Of a stretch of 64,000 bases of DNA, positions 34,934-45,375 are shown piece after piece; within the stretch, counting starts at the first letter, position 1, and each line of letters begins with the position of its first letter. The notes under the pieces are model-generated. The model saw only the letters and a list, made by a program, of their open reading frames with translations, was not told the DNA's origin and did no database searches. The position numbers were made by a program, and so were the translations under genes. Location: positions 48,705,559-48,769,558 of the forward strand of contig OY979718.1 of the NCBI GenBank assembly GCA_963855995.1, given 5' to 3'. This DNA comes from Muricea muricata. Its lineage: Eukaryota > Cnidaria > Anthozoa > Malacalcyonacea > Plexauridae.

Positions 34934-34962
34934 CAGGGCGCTTACATATCAGCGCCCTAAAA
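34934..34962. promoter_or_regulatory. Palindrome upstream of P-like transposase start
   Basis: agggcgct at 34936-34943 is mirrored as agcgccct at 34953-34960 with nine bases between. It lies ~50 bases upstream of the ATG at 34886 and shares its half-site with the motif array at the left end. It may be an autoregulatory site. Function is inferred from position only. Confidence 0.4.
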
Positions 34963-35836
34963 CAAATAAACAACAAAAAGATAATCTCCAAAATGGTTGC
35001 GCCACTTTTGTTCACGCAATCTTAGACATTTCCATGGTAATGTAAAGCAATCATGCCCTGGTCAATGTTCGATTGGAAAGAAGCATTCTCTCATAAGAAT
35101 ACAATTTTCAAAGGCCAAAATGAATAAAATTATCAACTCCAAATCGGCTCATTTCAACAAATTATTAAAACTATACTCCTTACATTACACAGGACAAAAT
35201 ATTACGGTGTAGAAAGCTGTTTAACACATCAAGCGCTCGACATACGCTGAATGAGTCGTATTTTTCTAAACAACTCTTTGGTGGGATATACTTAAAGAAA
35301 TTGCCTTCGTATATTTCTAAAAAACCTATAATTTGGACCAAATCACCAGACAAGTATGGGGAAGGGCGAGCTGACATATATGTGACTCTAAGATATTACA
35401 AAATGTAAAATTTTAAACAATAAATCTCTTACGGCTTCGTGTCTAAAAGGTGTAACTTCAGTCATATTAAATTCCCAAATTATCAACTCCGATTTTTTTC
35501 AAATTTTTACGATACAAACATTTGATGTATGTGTTTAACTTACCGAAATATCATGCCGTAGTCTTCACCGGAACACACCAGACGCGCACAGTAAAAAAAA
35601 CAATCCATGGAAGTCATCAAAACATCATGTTGTTCCCCCTAATATGCCGCTGAATTTACGATATTCTTGACATAAAGACACATTTATATGATAAAAAACA
35701 ATCACCTTATCTTCCTTTAAAAAAATAACTGTCTCACAACAACGCATTTTGGTAAAAATAACGATGAAACATGCACGCATAAAATTGTAGATTTCAGTCG
35801 AATTTCCATAAAAGCACGCTCGTGCCAGTCCTCTAG
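34963..35836. other. Subterminal non-coding part of the P-like element
   Basis: This AT-rich stretch between the transposase start and the right terminal repeat has no ORF of interest. It should hold the transposase promoter. Confidence 0.4.
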
Positions 35837-35878
35837 CGCATCACACGTCGATCAACGCGATATCAGCCATTGCACCGC
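35837..35878. repeat. Right bipartite terminal inverted repeat
   Basis: This is the reverse complement of the left end: cgcatcacacgtcgatca at 35837-35854 and ttgcaccgc at 35870-35878. The same 15-base spacer length separates the blocks, although the spacer sequence differs. Confidence 0.8.
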
Positions 35879-37679
35879 TACAATCCACCTGGTTGCAACT
35901 TTGTACTTATGGCAAATCAGTCAATCATGACCAACAAAAGCTTTGAACACCTTATTTTTCCACCAGAATTATAACATGAAATTTAAGGCCAGTGCGTACT
36001 GTTATGATAAAAGCACCACAGAAGAAAAGTGCCATTGTATGAATTGTCATTTGTGCAATTGTCAATAATTACAATGTACTATGATATTCTTTGTTGAGAC
36101 TGTCAAAACATGGTTCTCATATGGCGTTATTTTATTGATTAGTTGTTATGGCAATGTTCAGTTATCGACTATGCAACAATACCTATTCAAAAAAGGTCAT
36201 TCAGCAAGGACACTATGTTCAATATTCATAAGAACAGGATGTTTACTACTTCATGTTTGTAATGCTGCCACAGCATATTGGTGAAAACTAAATGTATTTT
36301 AATAATGAAAGCACTAAAGGTCATATATATACAATCACTTTGTCTAGTTTGTGTTGTGTCTTCTCTAGTGCCTACAGTCATTCTTTTTCGTAAGTGGTTC
36401 CCAACACCGTGGTAAAATAAAACATAACATAGCCACATATACATAGCACACTATTGGTTCCAGTAATTTGTCAAAGATGTCTTGTACACCGTGATCACAT
36501 CCATTGACCAATATAGAAATTGTGTAAATAAAATAACTGCCAGTTGTGTTGAAAACCTGTTTCACTTAAACAATTTTAACATCTTGACATCTTCACAAAC
36601 CAGTCTTGACAATGTCTTGACAAACCAGTTAACAACTAACAAACCTAACACAACAATGAAGTATCTGCATAGTAGCCCAATTCAGTGTGTAGTTTCATAC
36701 AGAGATCAGTGCGCACATAAACACACTTCTGATCAATCAGGGCAGATGTGACATAACTCTATCACCAATCTCAATAATACTTGCATAATTGAATTGCATA
36801 ATTCATAAACAATACTGTATAATTGGCAAATCTTACTTCTGTGTTTTTCTGTTATGATCATTATCCAGATTTATATTAAGAGGCATTGGCAATATAATAA
36901 TCAGTTAATAATAACTGAGCTGTGCTCGTTTATGTATTTATTAAAATCAGCAGTTTATATTTTGTAAAAAGGTGTTCCCCTCCACAGATGCCTGCTATCT
37001 CTCCACAGGACTACAAGGTTCCTGAAAATTAAACCCAACCAGCCCCCGTGTGTGAGAAAAGCCTGAAAAGGACCCTAAGTTCCGTAATTTCTAAGGGAAG
37101 TGTGAACGCCTGAGTAGGCGTCTTGTTATAGTGTAAAATTCATTATTGAAGTAATTGATTTTTTAATTTGATCAATTTTTTGGGGTGGAGGAAGCATTTT
37201 ACTAGGTTCGTACGGATCCGTAAAAATACGAAAGTTCTGAAATTTGATTGATTTCTGAAAATGTGAGTGCTCAAACGCACTTAATATTGTTCGAAATCGA
37301 TCTTTATAAAAGTTCTTAATTTTTTAAGCCGTCTGAAAATTATTTTGCAGATTAAAGTTAAACCATAAAAGCCCGAAATCTGTACAATAACGTTGTGGAT
37401 TACTTAGTTGCTTGATCTTTGCTTCCCTTCTTGTTCTAACCCCCTTTTTTATCGCGCGCCACCGTCAACTCGCAATTCGTCCTTACAATCCATAATTTAA
37501 TAAGTTTTTTTTTATTTATTAAGTCTGAATCTGAATGGCAGCCAAAAGCTGAATCGTACCGTGTTAGGATTTACGATAAAAAACTAACCCATGGTAATAT
37601 ACGTCATTAGCTAAAATTTATATTACAACAGTACCAGAAGGGATAAAAGTATTACGAAATCTTCTGGTTTTACAATTAA
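35879..37679. other. Intergenic, no gene seen
   Basis: Short open frames only. Near 37104-37130 is gtgaacgcctgagtaggcgtcttgt, an inverted relative of the motif near 2863-2890. Confidence 0.5.
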
Positions 37680-38570
37680 TTAAACTCCAATGCTGATTAT
37701 TACGTAGTCCGTATGTACGCGAGTCCTCTCGTTTATTAGGAATAAGTTCTTCAACTTATTTTCCGGATTAAGAAGTTTCTTAAAATAAGAGTTAAATAAG
37801 TCGTTTCGTCGTTGGAAGAGTAACGGTATTTCGGAAGCTTCCAAAGCTTTACGATATGACAAATTAGGGCATATTATTCGTAGAGCTCTTTTCTGGATTC
37901 TTTCAATTTCTTCCTTTAAAATAGTCAGGGGAATTAAAGTTCCAAAACTGGCTTGCATATTCAAGCACAGGTCGTATACATGTAGTGTAGACTTGAATTA
38001 CAGAACTCAATACAAGACCACTACGTTTACGTACCCGGAGAAAGATCTCTCTTTTGATGCCTTGCATACTATGTGTTCAACATGTACGCTCCAGTAAGAT
38101 CTGAAGAAAAAAAGAATCTAAGAACTTTTTCTGTTGGAACTGGGGTTATACAATGGTCTTTAACAAGTAATGGTCGAAGATTGAGGACGTCTTTGCAAGT
38201 TCTTTACATTTGGAGCGATTGAGCATCATATCATTCTCTGTATACGATTGGTCAATTCCGTCAATATCATTAATAACGGATTACAAATTGCCTTGGCGAC
38301 ATTTACCAATTGTTTCTTAGAGACTAGTGTCATCGACATATTTCCACCTATCTTCGTGATTATAGCTAAATCATTAACCATGATGAGAAAAGTTGTGGTC
38401 CGAGAAATGTACCTTGAGAAACGCCTCCGTTTACCAGGGACCAATCAGAGAAAGCAGAACCCAATTTCATCCTTTGTCTTGTATCAAAAAGTCGATAACC
38501 CAGTTTATTAGGGGAACTCCAGTCTTAAAACAAGTTGTGTTTAAATAAAAGATAATGCCTTCAATAAATT
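37680..38570 (-). pseudogene. LINE reverse transcriptase 3' fragment
   Basis: Read on the minus strand, fragments in successive frames show GGVSQGTFLGPQLF (RT motif B), NDLAIITK, then KYVDDTSL with the catalytic YVDD of motif C. The C-terminal tail at 37964-37680 reads EEIERIQKRALRIICPNLSY and ALEASEIPLLFQRRNDLF, which is characteristic of many animal non-LTR elements. Frameshifts and stops show that it is inactive. It partly overlaps in content with the RT at 39245-40338, so it is a separate copy or family. Confidence 0.75.
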
Positions 38571-38820
38571 GTTTCCGAAATATCTCGGTCCAAATCGTTT
38601 TATTAAAGGAGAATTGAAATCGACTGTCAAAGTTCGCGATTTTTGCAAAATCCCACGCCGTGTTGATTTTTTCCGTGCAGGCGTGTATTTGGTCAGCGGT
38701 CTTTTTTTTTTGACGTCACTGCGTGCTTCTTCATTAATCTTGTCGCGGGAAATTAAAATACATAGTGGCGCGCTTCATTATAATTCTTAATTTACAAATT
38801 TTAAGTTTGTTTAAAAGAAA

Positions 38821-39119
38821 ATGCCGCATTGTACTGTGCCTTTGTGCACGAATGGAAGTCGAAAGATCAAAGGAACAGATATAAGTTATCACAAGTTGCT
38901 GAAGGGCCGCTAAGAAGCGTTTGGCTGCGGAATTTACGACGACAGAACCCTCGTGGCGATGGAAATACGCACGTCTGCAGCGCACATTTTACACCTGATT
39001 GCTTTGAATCAAATATCGAACTAATCCCTGGTTTCAAGAAGCGTAAGATGTTGAAACCATCGCGGTACCCATTGTATTTCCTTTTCCAACGACGCGCAAC
39101 GAGCACAAAACAAGAGTAG
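38821..39119 (+). pseudogene. THAP zinc-finger domain remnant
   Basis: ATG at 38821 gives MPHCTVPLCTNGSRKIKGTD, with the THAP C-x4-C pair near the N-terminus. At ~38908 the frame shifts by one and continues PLRSVWLRNLRRQNPRG, then HVCSAHFTPDCFE with the C-x2-H pair. All four zinc ligands and the conserved Trp are present but split by the frameshift. THAP domains occur in P, Kolobok and host proteins. No transposase follows, so this is a fragment, perhaps exon 1 of an element inserted into the LINE area. Confidence 0.75.
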
Positions 39120-39396
39120 ACTGTCAAGTGCTGAGACAAATAACAAACCGAACAAGAAAGGTTAGGTGATTCTTGGCTTATACACTGTATTGTATTTCAT
39201 CTAATCCTGTCTGCAATATGTATACAGTCTTGCCATAATACAATATAATAATATAAAACCAAGAATGGACCCCTGGGGAATACCACATTTCACATTCCTT
39301 TCTGATGATATCTTATCAGCCAATTGGCATTTCTTTGTACGATCAGACAAATAAGATTGCATCAAGGCTAAAGCGCAACCAGTAACTCCATATAGC

Positions 39397-39911
39397 CACA
39401 GATCAGGTATAGAACCAGATGTCTCACTTCCTATCTATTCCTAATGTTTTCGTGTCCGCGATTTTTCGGCTGATCACGAATTGCACACGCGAGATGACGC
39501 AACCAGAGAGCACGAATTGCTCACGCAATGGCACTTGCCACGCTGACGTGTACTGCTTACGTGAGAGCACGAATTGGACACGCAACACCTCTGGCAAGTG
39601 TAATGCACATTTTTTATCAGAAAAAAGATAGGGAAGTGCAGGATTTTGGCAGTTAAACGGCGATTTTAGGCGCAACTACCTATTGATCTTTATTTTCTTG
39701 ACGAATTTTACTGATAAATGATACGCTGCTTCTTTTTAGCAAGAAAGATTCACGCCACGCGAGCAAATCTGACGCGAGCAAATCTGACGCGAGCAAATCT
39801 GACGCGAGCAAATCTGACGCGAGCAAATCTGACGAAGGCTGACGCGAGCTCTTCAAAATCGCGGACATAAATTTTGCTTAGTGAGACATCTGGTTCTATA
39901 CCTGATCTGTG
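39397..39911. mobile_element. 515-bp MITE, perfect 31-bp ends, 7-bp duplication
   Basis: The ends are perfect inverted 31-mers beginning cacagatcaggtatagaacc. They are flanked by atatagc on both sides (39390-39396 and 39912-39918). Inside are several 'cacgaattg.acacgc' repeats (39475-39590) and five tandem copies of the 15-mer gagcaaatctgacgc (39761-39835). It is inserted in a LINE reverse transcriptase. No coding capacity. A 7-bp duplication does not fit hAT (8 bp) or TA-type elements, so I leave the superfamily open. Confidence 0.9.
39761..39835. repeat. 15-bp tandem repeat, five copies
   Basis: The unit gagcaaatctgacgc occurs five times head to tail inside the 515-bp MITE, with a final-base change in the last copy. 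Read in any frame it gives a 5-residue periodic peptide, which explains spurious ORFs here. Confidence 0.95.
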
Positions 39912-40338
39912 ATATAGCTCAAGTTTACGTAACAAAATTTCGTGGTTGACAGTATCGAACGCCTTTCTAAGATCCAGAAATACAACCAAATTATACAATT
40001 TGCGATCCATGTTAACATACCAACTATTTGTACTGTCAAGAAGAGCTGAGGCAGTTGAGTGGAAATCACGAAAACCAAATTGTTGTTTCGAAAGTATCGA
40101 ATTTTCATTAAAATATCTGTATTGCTGATTATAAATAATTCTTTCCATCAGCTTACTTACTGCGGGCATAATTGAAATTGGTGGAAAACAGCAAGTAAGA
40201 ATACTGTTGTTAAAAATACATGTAAGGGACGGTGCAATAGTAGAAGCTGCCGCTTTTAGGACCTTGCTAGATATTTTATCAAGGCCAGTAGCTTTAGTAC
40301 TAGATAAGCCATTCAAGAGTTTAAATACTTTATTAGTA

Positions 40339-40500
40339 TAGGAAATTACACGGTTCGAGAAGTATTAATGAAAAATCGCACGCGTGTTTGGCGAAATGTT
40401 TATAATACCGCGAGTGCGTAGCACGAGCGGTATTATAAATATTTCGCCAAACACGAGTGAGATTTTTCATTAATACTTCGAGAACAAGTGTAATTTCCTA
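40339..40500. repeat. 162-bp palindrome cutting the LINE
   Basis: taggaaattacac at the left is mirrored by gtgtaatttccta at the right. The arms (cgagaagtattaatgaaaaa, gtttggcgaaat.tttataat) match nearly throughout, with centre near 40413-40420. It may belong to a larger element, since no duplication was found. Confidence 0.8.
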
Positions 40501-40885
40501 TTAATATCATTTTACTACATATTTCAATGCTGAACTTAACTGTTTTCGTGAATGAAGTGCTGTCGACGATATGTTTCACAAACTTTCGCAATAAATACTT
40601 TCAGGTTTGCCATTTTCTCTTCAAAGAAATCTTTTCTAACACGAGTATTCATCCATCGAAAGTTTTTTAACCACTTTGTGAACATTTTTGTCAAAAAAAC
40701 TGCTGATTTTTTGAATATTTCAAAATAAAAATACAAAAATGTTGACAAATTTTATCACAAAAACATTTTACCACATGACGTATAGCTCGTTTCCGTGCCG
40801 ATTAATTTTTAATCGGCACAATGTGTTTTACCAATCAGAATCGAGTAAACTAAAAAAAATGATATTAGCCGATGAAATATCGTCT

Positions 40886-42040
40886 TTATGTATCTGAGCA
40901 AAGACTGCAGCTTGTGTTGACAGCTCGCTTCCTGGAAGGTGTGGGTATTGCCATAAAAAGCAAAATTTGTTGTTGAAACCTTCGGTTAATCTCTGCCATG
41001 ACGTTATCGATATTACACAAAAATACATTGAGTTTGAACTGGAAAACTGCTGCGGGCTGTCTCTCTGTATCTGTACTGGCGTTCGACTTCCTTTGCAGTA
41101 TTTCTGTTTTCCTTGAGCAGAGGCGTGATATTAATTTCTTCAGCGACCAAGCACGCTTCGCTATAAATCCCATCCCAATTGCTCCTCAAAAGTTGCAAAT
41201 CTTGTAAAAGAGATTCCAAGTTGGTACCTGTACGTTGATTGTTGAATCGAGTGACTGCAAGACTTTGGATCTGTAATCAATTTGTAGTATTTTGAACCAA
41301 GTAGCCAACATTATCAGGGCCTCAAAGGATGGGAATTACTTTATCAACGCGTTCAAATCTATCCGGGATTCCGCGGTGATGTTCAGCTTCAGCTCTACTT
41401 CTCTTAAAGCTTTTAAGACACCAGATAGCTTGCGCGCAATTGGCTTCATAGACTTGGATCAAGTCCGTCTCTCCAACGTGCGAAGAGAACCCAGGGAATG
41501 CACCTTGCTTCCCTTCGGCCTTGCTTCCCTTCGGACTTTAGAGAGACGGACTTGGTCCAAGTTTATTGGCTTCACTGCGTCTATTCTTGCTGACCATCTT
41601 GTCTGACAGGTTGAGTGAAGAGAGCCGCCAATGTTTTCAATTAGAATCTCCCATCGTGGTGGGCTTGAGTTAAAAAGTCGAACATTTTTTGGACACTTCT
41701 AAAAAATGTGATCGCACCAGGGCAGCACTCAGCTGCATTTACGCCGCACAAAATTTAAGGTGTGACATGCGCCTGGACTATAAATTGCTTAAGGCATTAA
41801 TTTTCAAGATTATGCTTTGAACGTCTTTGTGCTTGTCGGACATATTTGCTCCGTTATCGTATCCTTGTGCTCGGCAATCCTGGAAACAGTTCTCGACACG
41901 GGATCACACGGGATTTTCGTTGAATGCAGAAAAAATAAATCATCTGCCGTACATGGATGACCTAAAGTTGTACTGTAGGAGGGAAAAAAGAACTTGACTC
42001 GTTGATGCAAATGGTTAGAATATTCAGCACGGATATTCAA
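40886..42040 (-). pseudogene. hAT (ZMYM/DUF4371-like) transposase pseudogene
   Basis: The minus strand in broken frames shows DCRAQGYDNGANMSDKHKDV near 41860-41800, matching the 'C.GQGYDGA.NMSG' motif of ZMYM/hAT transposases. Then come ACHTLNFV-like residues, SARIDAVKPI, FERVDKVIPILEALIMLATW, SLLQDLQLLRSNWDGIYSEA and NIDNVMAEINRRFQQ. A hairpin around 41450-41562 (agtccgtctctcc / ggagacggactt-like) is inserted in the middle. Multiple frameshifts and stops. The C-terminal dimerisation domain is not seen. Confidence 0.7.
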
Positions 42041-42081
42041 ATGGGTTTTGGCAATGACAAATGTGCAGTCGAAACTAGATT

Positions 42082-42300
42082 ATGAAATGGGGAAAAGTGT
42101 TTAAAGCAGAAGGTGTCTCACTACCAGATAGACGGGCTATGAAATCCCCTTCAGAGGGACACTGTTATAAGTACATGAGTGTATTGCAAGCTAAGAAAGT
42201 TGAACAAAAGGAAATGAAGAAAAAGTAACCAAAGAATATAAGCCGTGGGTTCGAACCTTGTTAGAAACCAAGTTGAATGGTGGGAATCTAATCAAAGTAT
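42082..42300 (+). pseudogene. LINE fragment (post-RT region)
   Basis: ATG at 42082 reads MKWGKVFKAEGVSLPDRRAM, then EGHCYKYMSVLQAKKVEQKE, a stop, and after a one-base shift VTKEYKPWVRTLLETKLNGG. The 'EGxxYKYLGVLQA' and 'ETKLNGGNxI' words are common to LINEs annotated in cnidarian and other invertebrate genomes. Fragment only. Confidence 0.6.
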
Positions 42301-42313
42301 AACGGTAATAAAA

Positions 42314-42930
42314 TCTCTCTTCAAACCCTTGAGAATAAGGCTGCAAAGATAATTTTAGACGAACTTCCGTGGTATTCGGCTACTGAAGCTTACGACGACT
42401 TAAATGGACAAAACTGCAGACAAGAAGACATAATCATAGGTGTACTTTCATCTATAAGTGTATGAACGGTTTCATTGACTTCAATTTTGACTTAGTGAAG
42501 AACGAAAACATCAACGATCACGACACGAGAAGACGCAGCAATCTACATCTACCAAAAGCAAGAACCAACAAGGGGAAATATCGACCAACATACCAAGCTT
42601 CACTGGACTTTAATAACCTTGAAACTGAGCTTAAAAACGCTGAATCATTATCGAACTTCGAGACCCTATTAAAAAGACGATGTATACAACAAGTATAAGC
42701 ATATTTATATCCTCAGTTATCTAACCTCTCGCTCTTTCTAAATCTTCCAATTCATTCTGTTTCCTCCTCTTTACTTCCCGATTCCTCTCAAAATAAACAT
42801 GCATATATGTAATGTATATATGTATTATGTAATGTATATATATGTTATGTATGTATGTATATATGTGTGTATATGTAATGTGTATATATGTAATGTACAT
42901 ATATATGTAATGTATGTATATTCCTATGTT
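42314..42930 (+). pseudogene. LINE 3' end with microsatellite tail
   Basis: Frames from 42314 read SLQTLENKAAKIILDELPWY and ATEAYDDL, then after a shift CMNGFIDFNFDLVKN and NLHLPKARTNKGKYRPTYQA, the C-terminal tail of an animal LINE. The stop is at ~42698. Beyond it is a long 'atgtaatgtatatat' microsatellite-like tract (42797-42920). Confidence 0.75.
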
Positions 42931-43280
42931 TTATGTAACTGTAATGATGTAATTTATTAATGCAGGACCCCACTGAAAAGCACTGCGGTAATTGGGTATC
43001 CTGGTTAAATATAAAGATAGTAATAATGATAATAAAATGCTGCGCCTTTGGACTATAGAAAAAATGAAAGAATTAATAAAGGCATTAGAAAACTTTTCAC
43101 TACGCACAACGGATTGCAGCAATGTTCAAAGGTAGGGCTATCCTCTGTTGAAGCTATCATACATCTGGCTAGAAAAGATACATTGAACAAAGTGATGAAA
43201 AATTGATAAGTCCCGTTCGGGGACTGTATGAGTCGAGAAGTGAATCGGAGGAGGAGTACCGAGATCGAGTGAAAAGTGCA
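42931..43280. other. Repeat-derived, no gene seen
   Basis: It starts with aggaccccactgaaaagcac..cctggttaaatataaaga..aataat, a typical LINE 3' end. The rest is unassigned. Confidence 0.4.
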
Positions 43281-43508
43281 CTAAAACATTGAAAAATCAA
43301 TTTTCATTATCTCGTTTTGCGGTGTACATAATCTAAGTACGTCAGCCACTCTAATGAGTGGTGGCGGTGGCATGTCCAATACGAGGATGGGCATTTTTTC
43401 GGATTGGTAATGTAAATAAATGTCGTTATATTGCTGTATATTAATTTGATTGTTAGTAACTAATACTTGGGAGCTTGGCTGAGGAGCTTGGTAATGTGTA
43501 GGTGGCAT
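43281..43508 (-). CDS. Hypothetical small ORF, 75 residues
   Basis: A minus-strand ATG (43508) starts a Pro/Gln-rich frame (MPPTHYQAPQPSSQVLVTNN..., with DMPPPPLIRVADVLRLC near the end) to a TAG. It has good codon composition but no recognisable domain, no neighbouring exon and no promoter evidence. It could be coding or a transposon fragment. Confidence 0.25.
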   Translation of the reverse strand: MPPTHYQAPQPSSQVLVTNNQINIQQYNDIYLHYQSEKMPILVLDMPPPPLIRVADVLRLCTPQNEIMKIDFSMF

Positions 43509-45375
43509 GTTAATAAGTCAGTATTGTCGTTAGTCGTTAAAAAGTCTTTGAAAAGCCCTTAAATAACGCAGCGCATAGTAAATATTAGTATTTCAAAATG
43601 TGGACAAACAAACTAACTTCGAATTCCCAGATGATCTTAATGATCCACATTCAATTGTTATGAATGCAAAAATAAACAAGAATGAATCATAAATACGAAC
43701 GTCATCTTTGCGCTTCGCTATTTATGGTAAGGGGGGGGGGGAGGAGAAAAACCCTGTTTTTAGCCCTTCATACGAAAGGTGATTTGTTAGCTGATGTACG
43801 TCAAACAGTATGAATAGTTGGGCAGACAGTATATAGTTGACAGTACATGGTTGTAGTAGAAGCACCATAACTGCTACCTTTCTCTGTACAAGATTGTCAT
43901 TGCCTGAAGTTTTTGTGTTCAGATGATTTGTCAAATAACACGAATTTTCTATCCCAACTTCACATGGATTTCTATACAAAAGTAATTTGGCTTGTCCCGC
44001 TCTTGTTTAAAGGGGTTTTGTATGCGTTTCATTTGCCAGAGATAATCTCAACTGTTTTACGGTAAAATAATCGTGACGGTCAACATGGCATATGTGTCAA
44101 AATTCGAATCCGGGACGAAAATCCTCAAAATGGCCCCGCCTTAAAATGGCATTGTCGACATAGCTGTAACTTCTGAAAAGCAGCAGCCTTTCTAAAGTAC
44201 TCATAGTGTTCAGAAGCGTTGCTTAAGGGGTGGTCATTAGAAGCACAACACTGTCTAAGTATAACATTTTACAAGAAAATCATTGTTTTGTTGAAATATA
44301 AGGCATTGTATTTCACTTACCCCCCCCCCCCCCTCCCCCAAAAAAACAACCCCGATTTCTGCCATCTTTGTCGTCTTGTTTGCTTTTTAATCGCCGAGTG
44401 GGCGAAGTATCATCGAATTCTTTTTTTAGTAATTTCATAATCATAGATGACTCGCAATCGTCACAACCATACGGGGAAAGCGAATATTTTCACAAATGCG
44501 TTTGCACAGCCGCTGTGGTTACAAACAATGGTGTTCGTGAAAATACTTAACCCCCGCCCCGGATTTGTAGCCCACGAGGAATTTTCGTGACGATTGCGCG
44601 TGATTTTTAAATTACTTTGAGGCTCGATTTTGTGTGAGTGGTTTTTTACGTTAAAATTGTATTAAAGTTTAGAAAATCACTTTTAGAACTCTTGCAGTTT
44701 AAACTATTATTGGATTCTGTAATTTAAATACACATGAAGACGAATAAGCGATTGACATTTACCATGCACAAAAGCGGCGTAATGACGGCAATTTTGGCTA
44801 ATTGTCGAGGCATACAAAAGCAGAGAAGGTACACTGCACAGTTAGGAAAGAAGACGAAACTTAGCTCAATTATTCTATAGTCACCTTTGATTATCGAAAA
44901 GTACAAAAATTGGATGATACTTCGGCTACTCGGGACCCTGTTGCCAGAGGTTCTCGGCGATAATAAAGCAGAAAAATAAGGCTGAAATCATGCGGGGGGA
45001 GAGTGTCTTATATTTCAACAAAACAATGTCAGTCCTGATGTATTTAATCGAACAAAGTTTTTCATGCTATGATAATTTTGTTTAGGGAATATGAAAATTT
45101 AACTTCTTGCAGAGATTTTACTGATTTGTGATTTTGGGCAAAATTAGCTGCTGGTCTGGCATCTCTGGTCTGGCATGTTGCATGGTGATTTTGTTGTAAA
45201 ATATTACACTTAGGCAATGTTTTGCTTCTAATGGCAAGCGCTATAAGAAAGCCTTCTAAACACTATAGGCACTCAGAAAGGCAACCTGGTACCCAGGCTC
45301 TTACTTCGCTCGCGGGCTTTTCTCTAGCCTATAATTATACAAGACGATTACATAAAATCTTAAGAATTAATTCTA
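43509..45375. other. Intergenic with G/C homopolymers
   Basis: A G10 run at ~43732 and C-runs at ~44320-44335 are present. gcaatcgtcac (~44456) and gtgacgattgc (~44588) form a weak inverted pair. No gene seen. Confidence 0.45.

Larger units (their letters stand above)
27579..35878. mobile_element. P-element-like DNA transposon, ~8.3 kb, with two genes
   Basis: The outer ends share a bipartite inverted repeat: gcggtgcaa, 15 variable bases, then tgatcgacgtgtgatgcg, with identical spacing on both sides. On the minus strand lies a P/THAP9-type transposase (34886-31586). On the plus strand lies a second gene (27686-29108). The two are convergent, separated by ~2.5 kb of repeats. P elements make 8-bp duplications, but the adjacent bases (tatatagg and tacaatcc) do not match. 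Either one flank has changed or the true ends lie further out. Two 'agggcgcttatatat' copies abut the left repeat (27547-27576). Confidence 0.75.
39245..40338 (-). pseudogene. LINE reverse transcriptase fragment interrupted by a MITE
   Basis: The minus strand from 40338 to 39919 reads LNGLSSTKATGLDKISSKVL (RT motif 0/1), SNKLMERI-like fingers (VSKLMERIIYNQQ), KQQFGFRDFHST, and VFLDLRKAFDTVNHEIL, which holds the motif A Asp. It resumes beyond the MITE, at 39389-39245, with LYGVTG, SYLSDRTKKCQ and CGIPQGSILG (motif B). Removing the 515-bp insert with one duplication copy rejoins the frame (LELYGVTG). The palm motif C is missing at the left end. The 5' side is cut by the fold-back at 40339. Confidence 0.85.

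Noticed and set aside
39680-39868. ORF with repeated 5-residue units
   Set aside because: It is a translation of the 15-bp tandem repeat inside the MITE.
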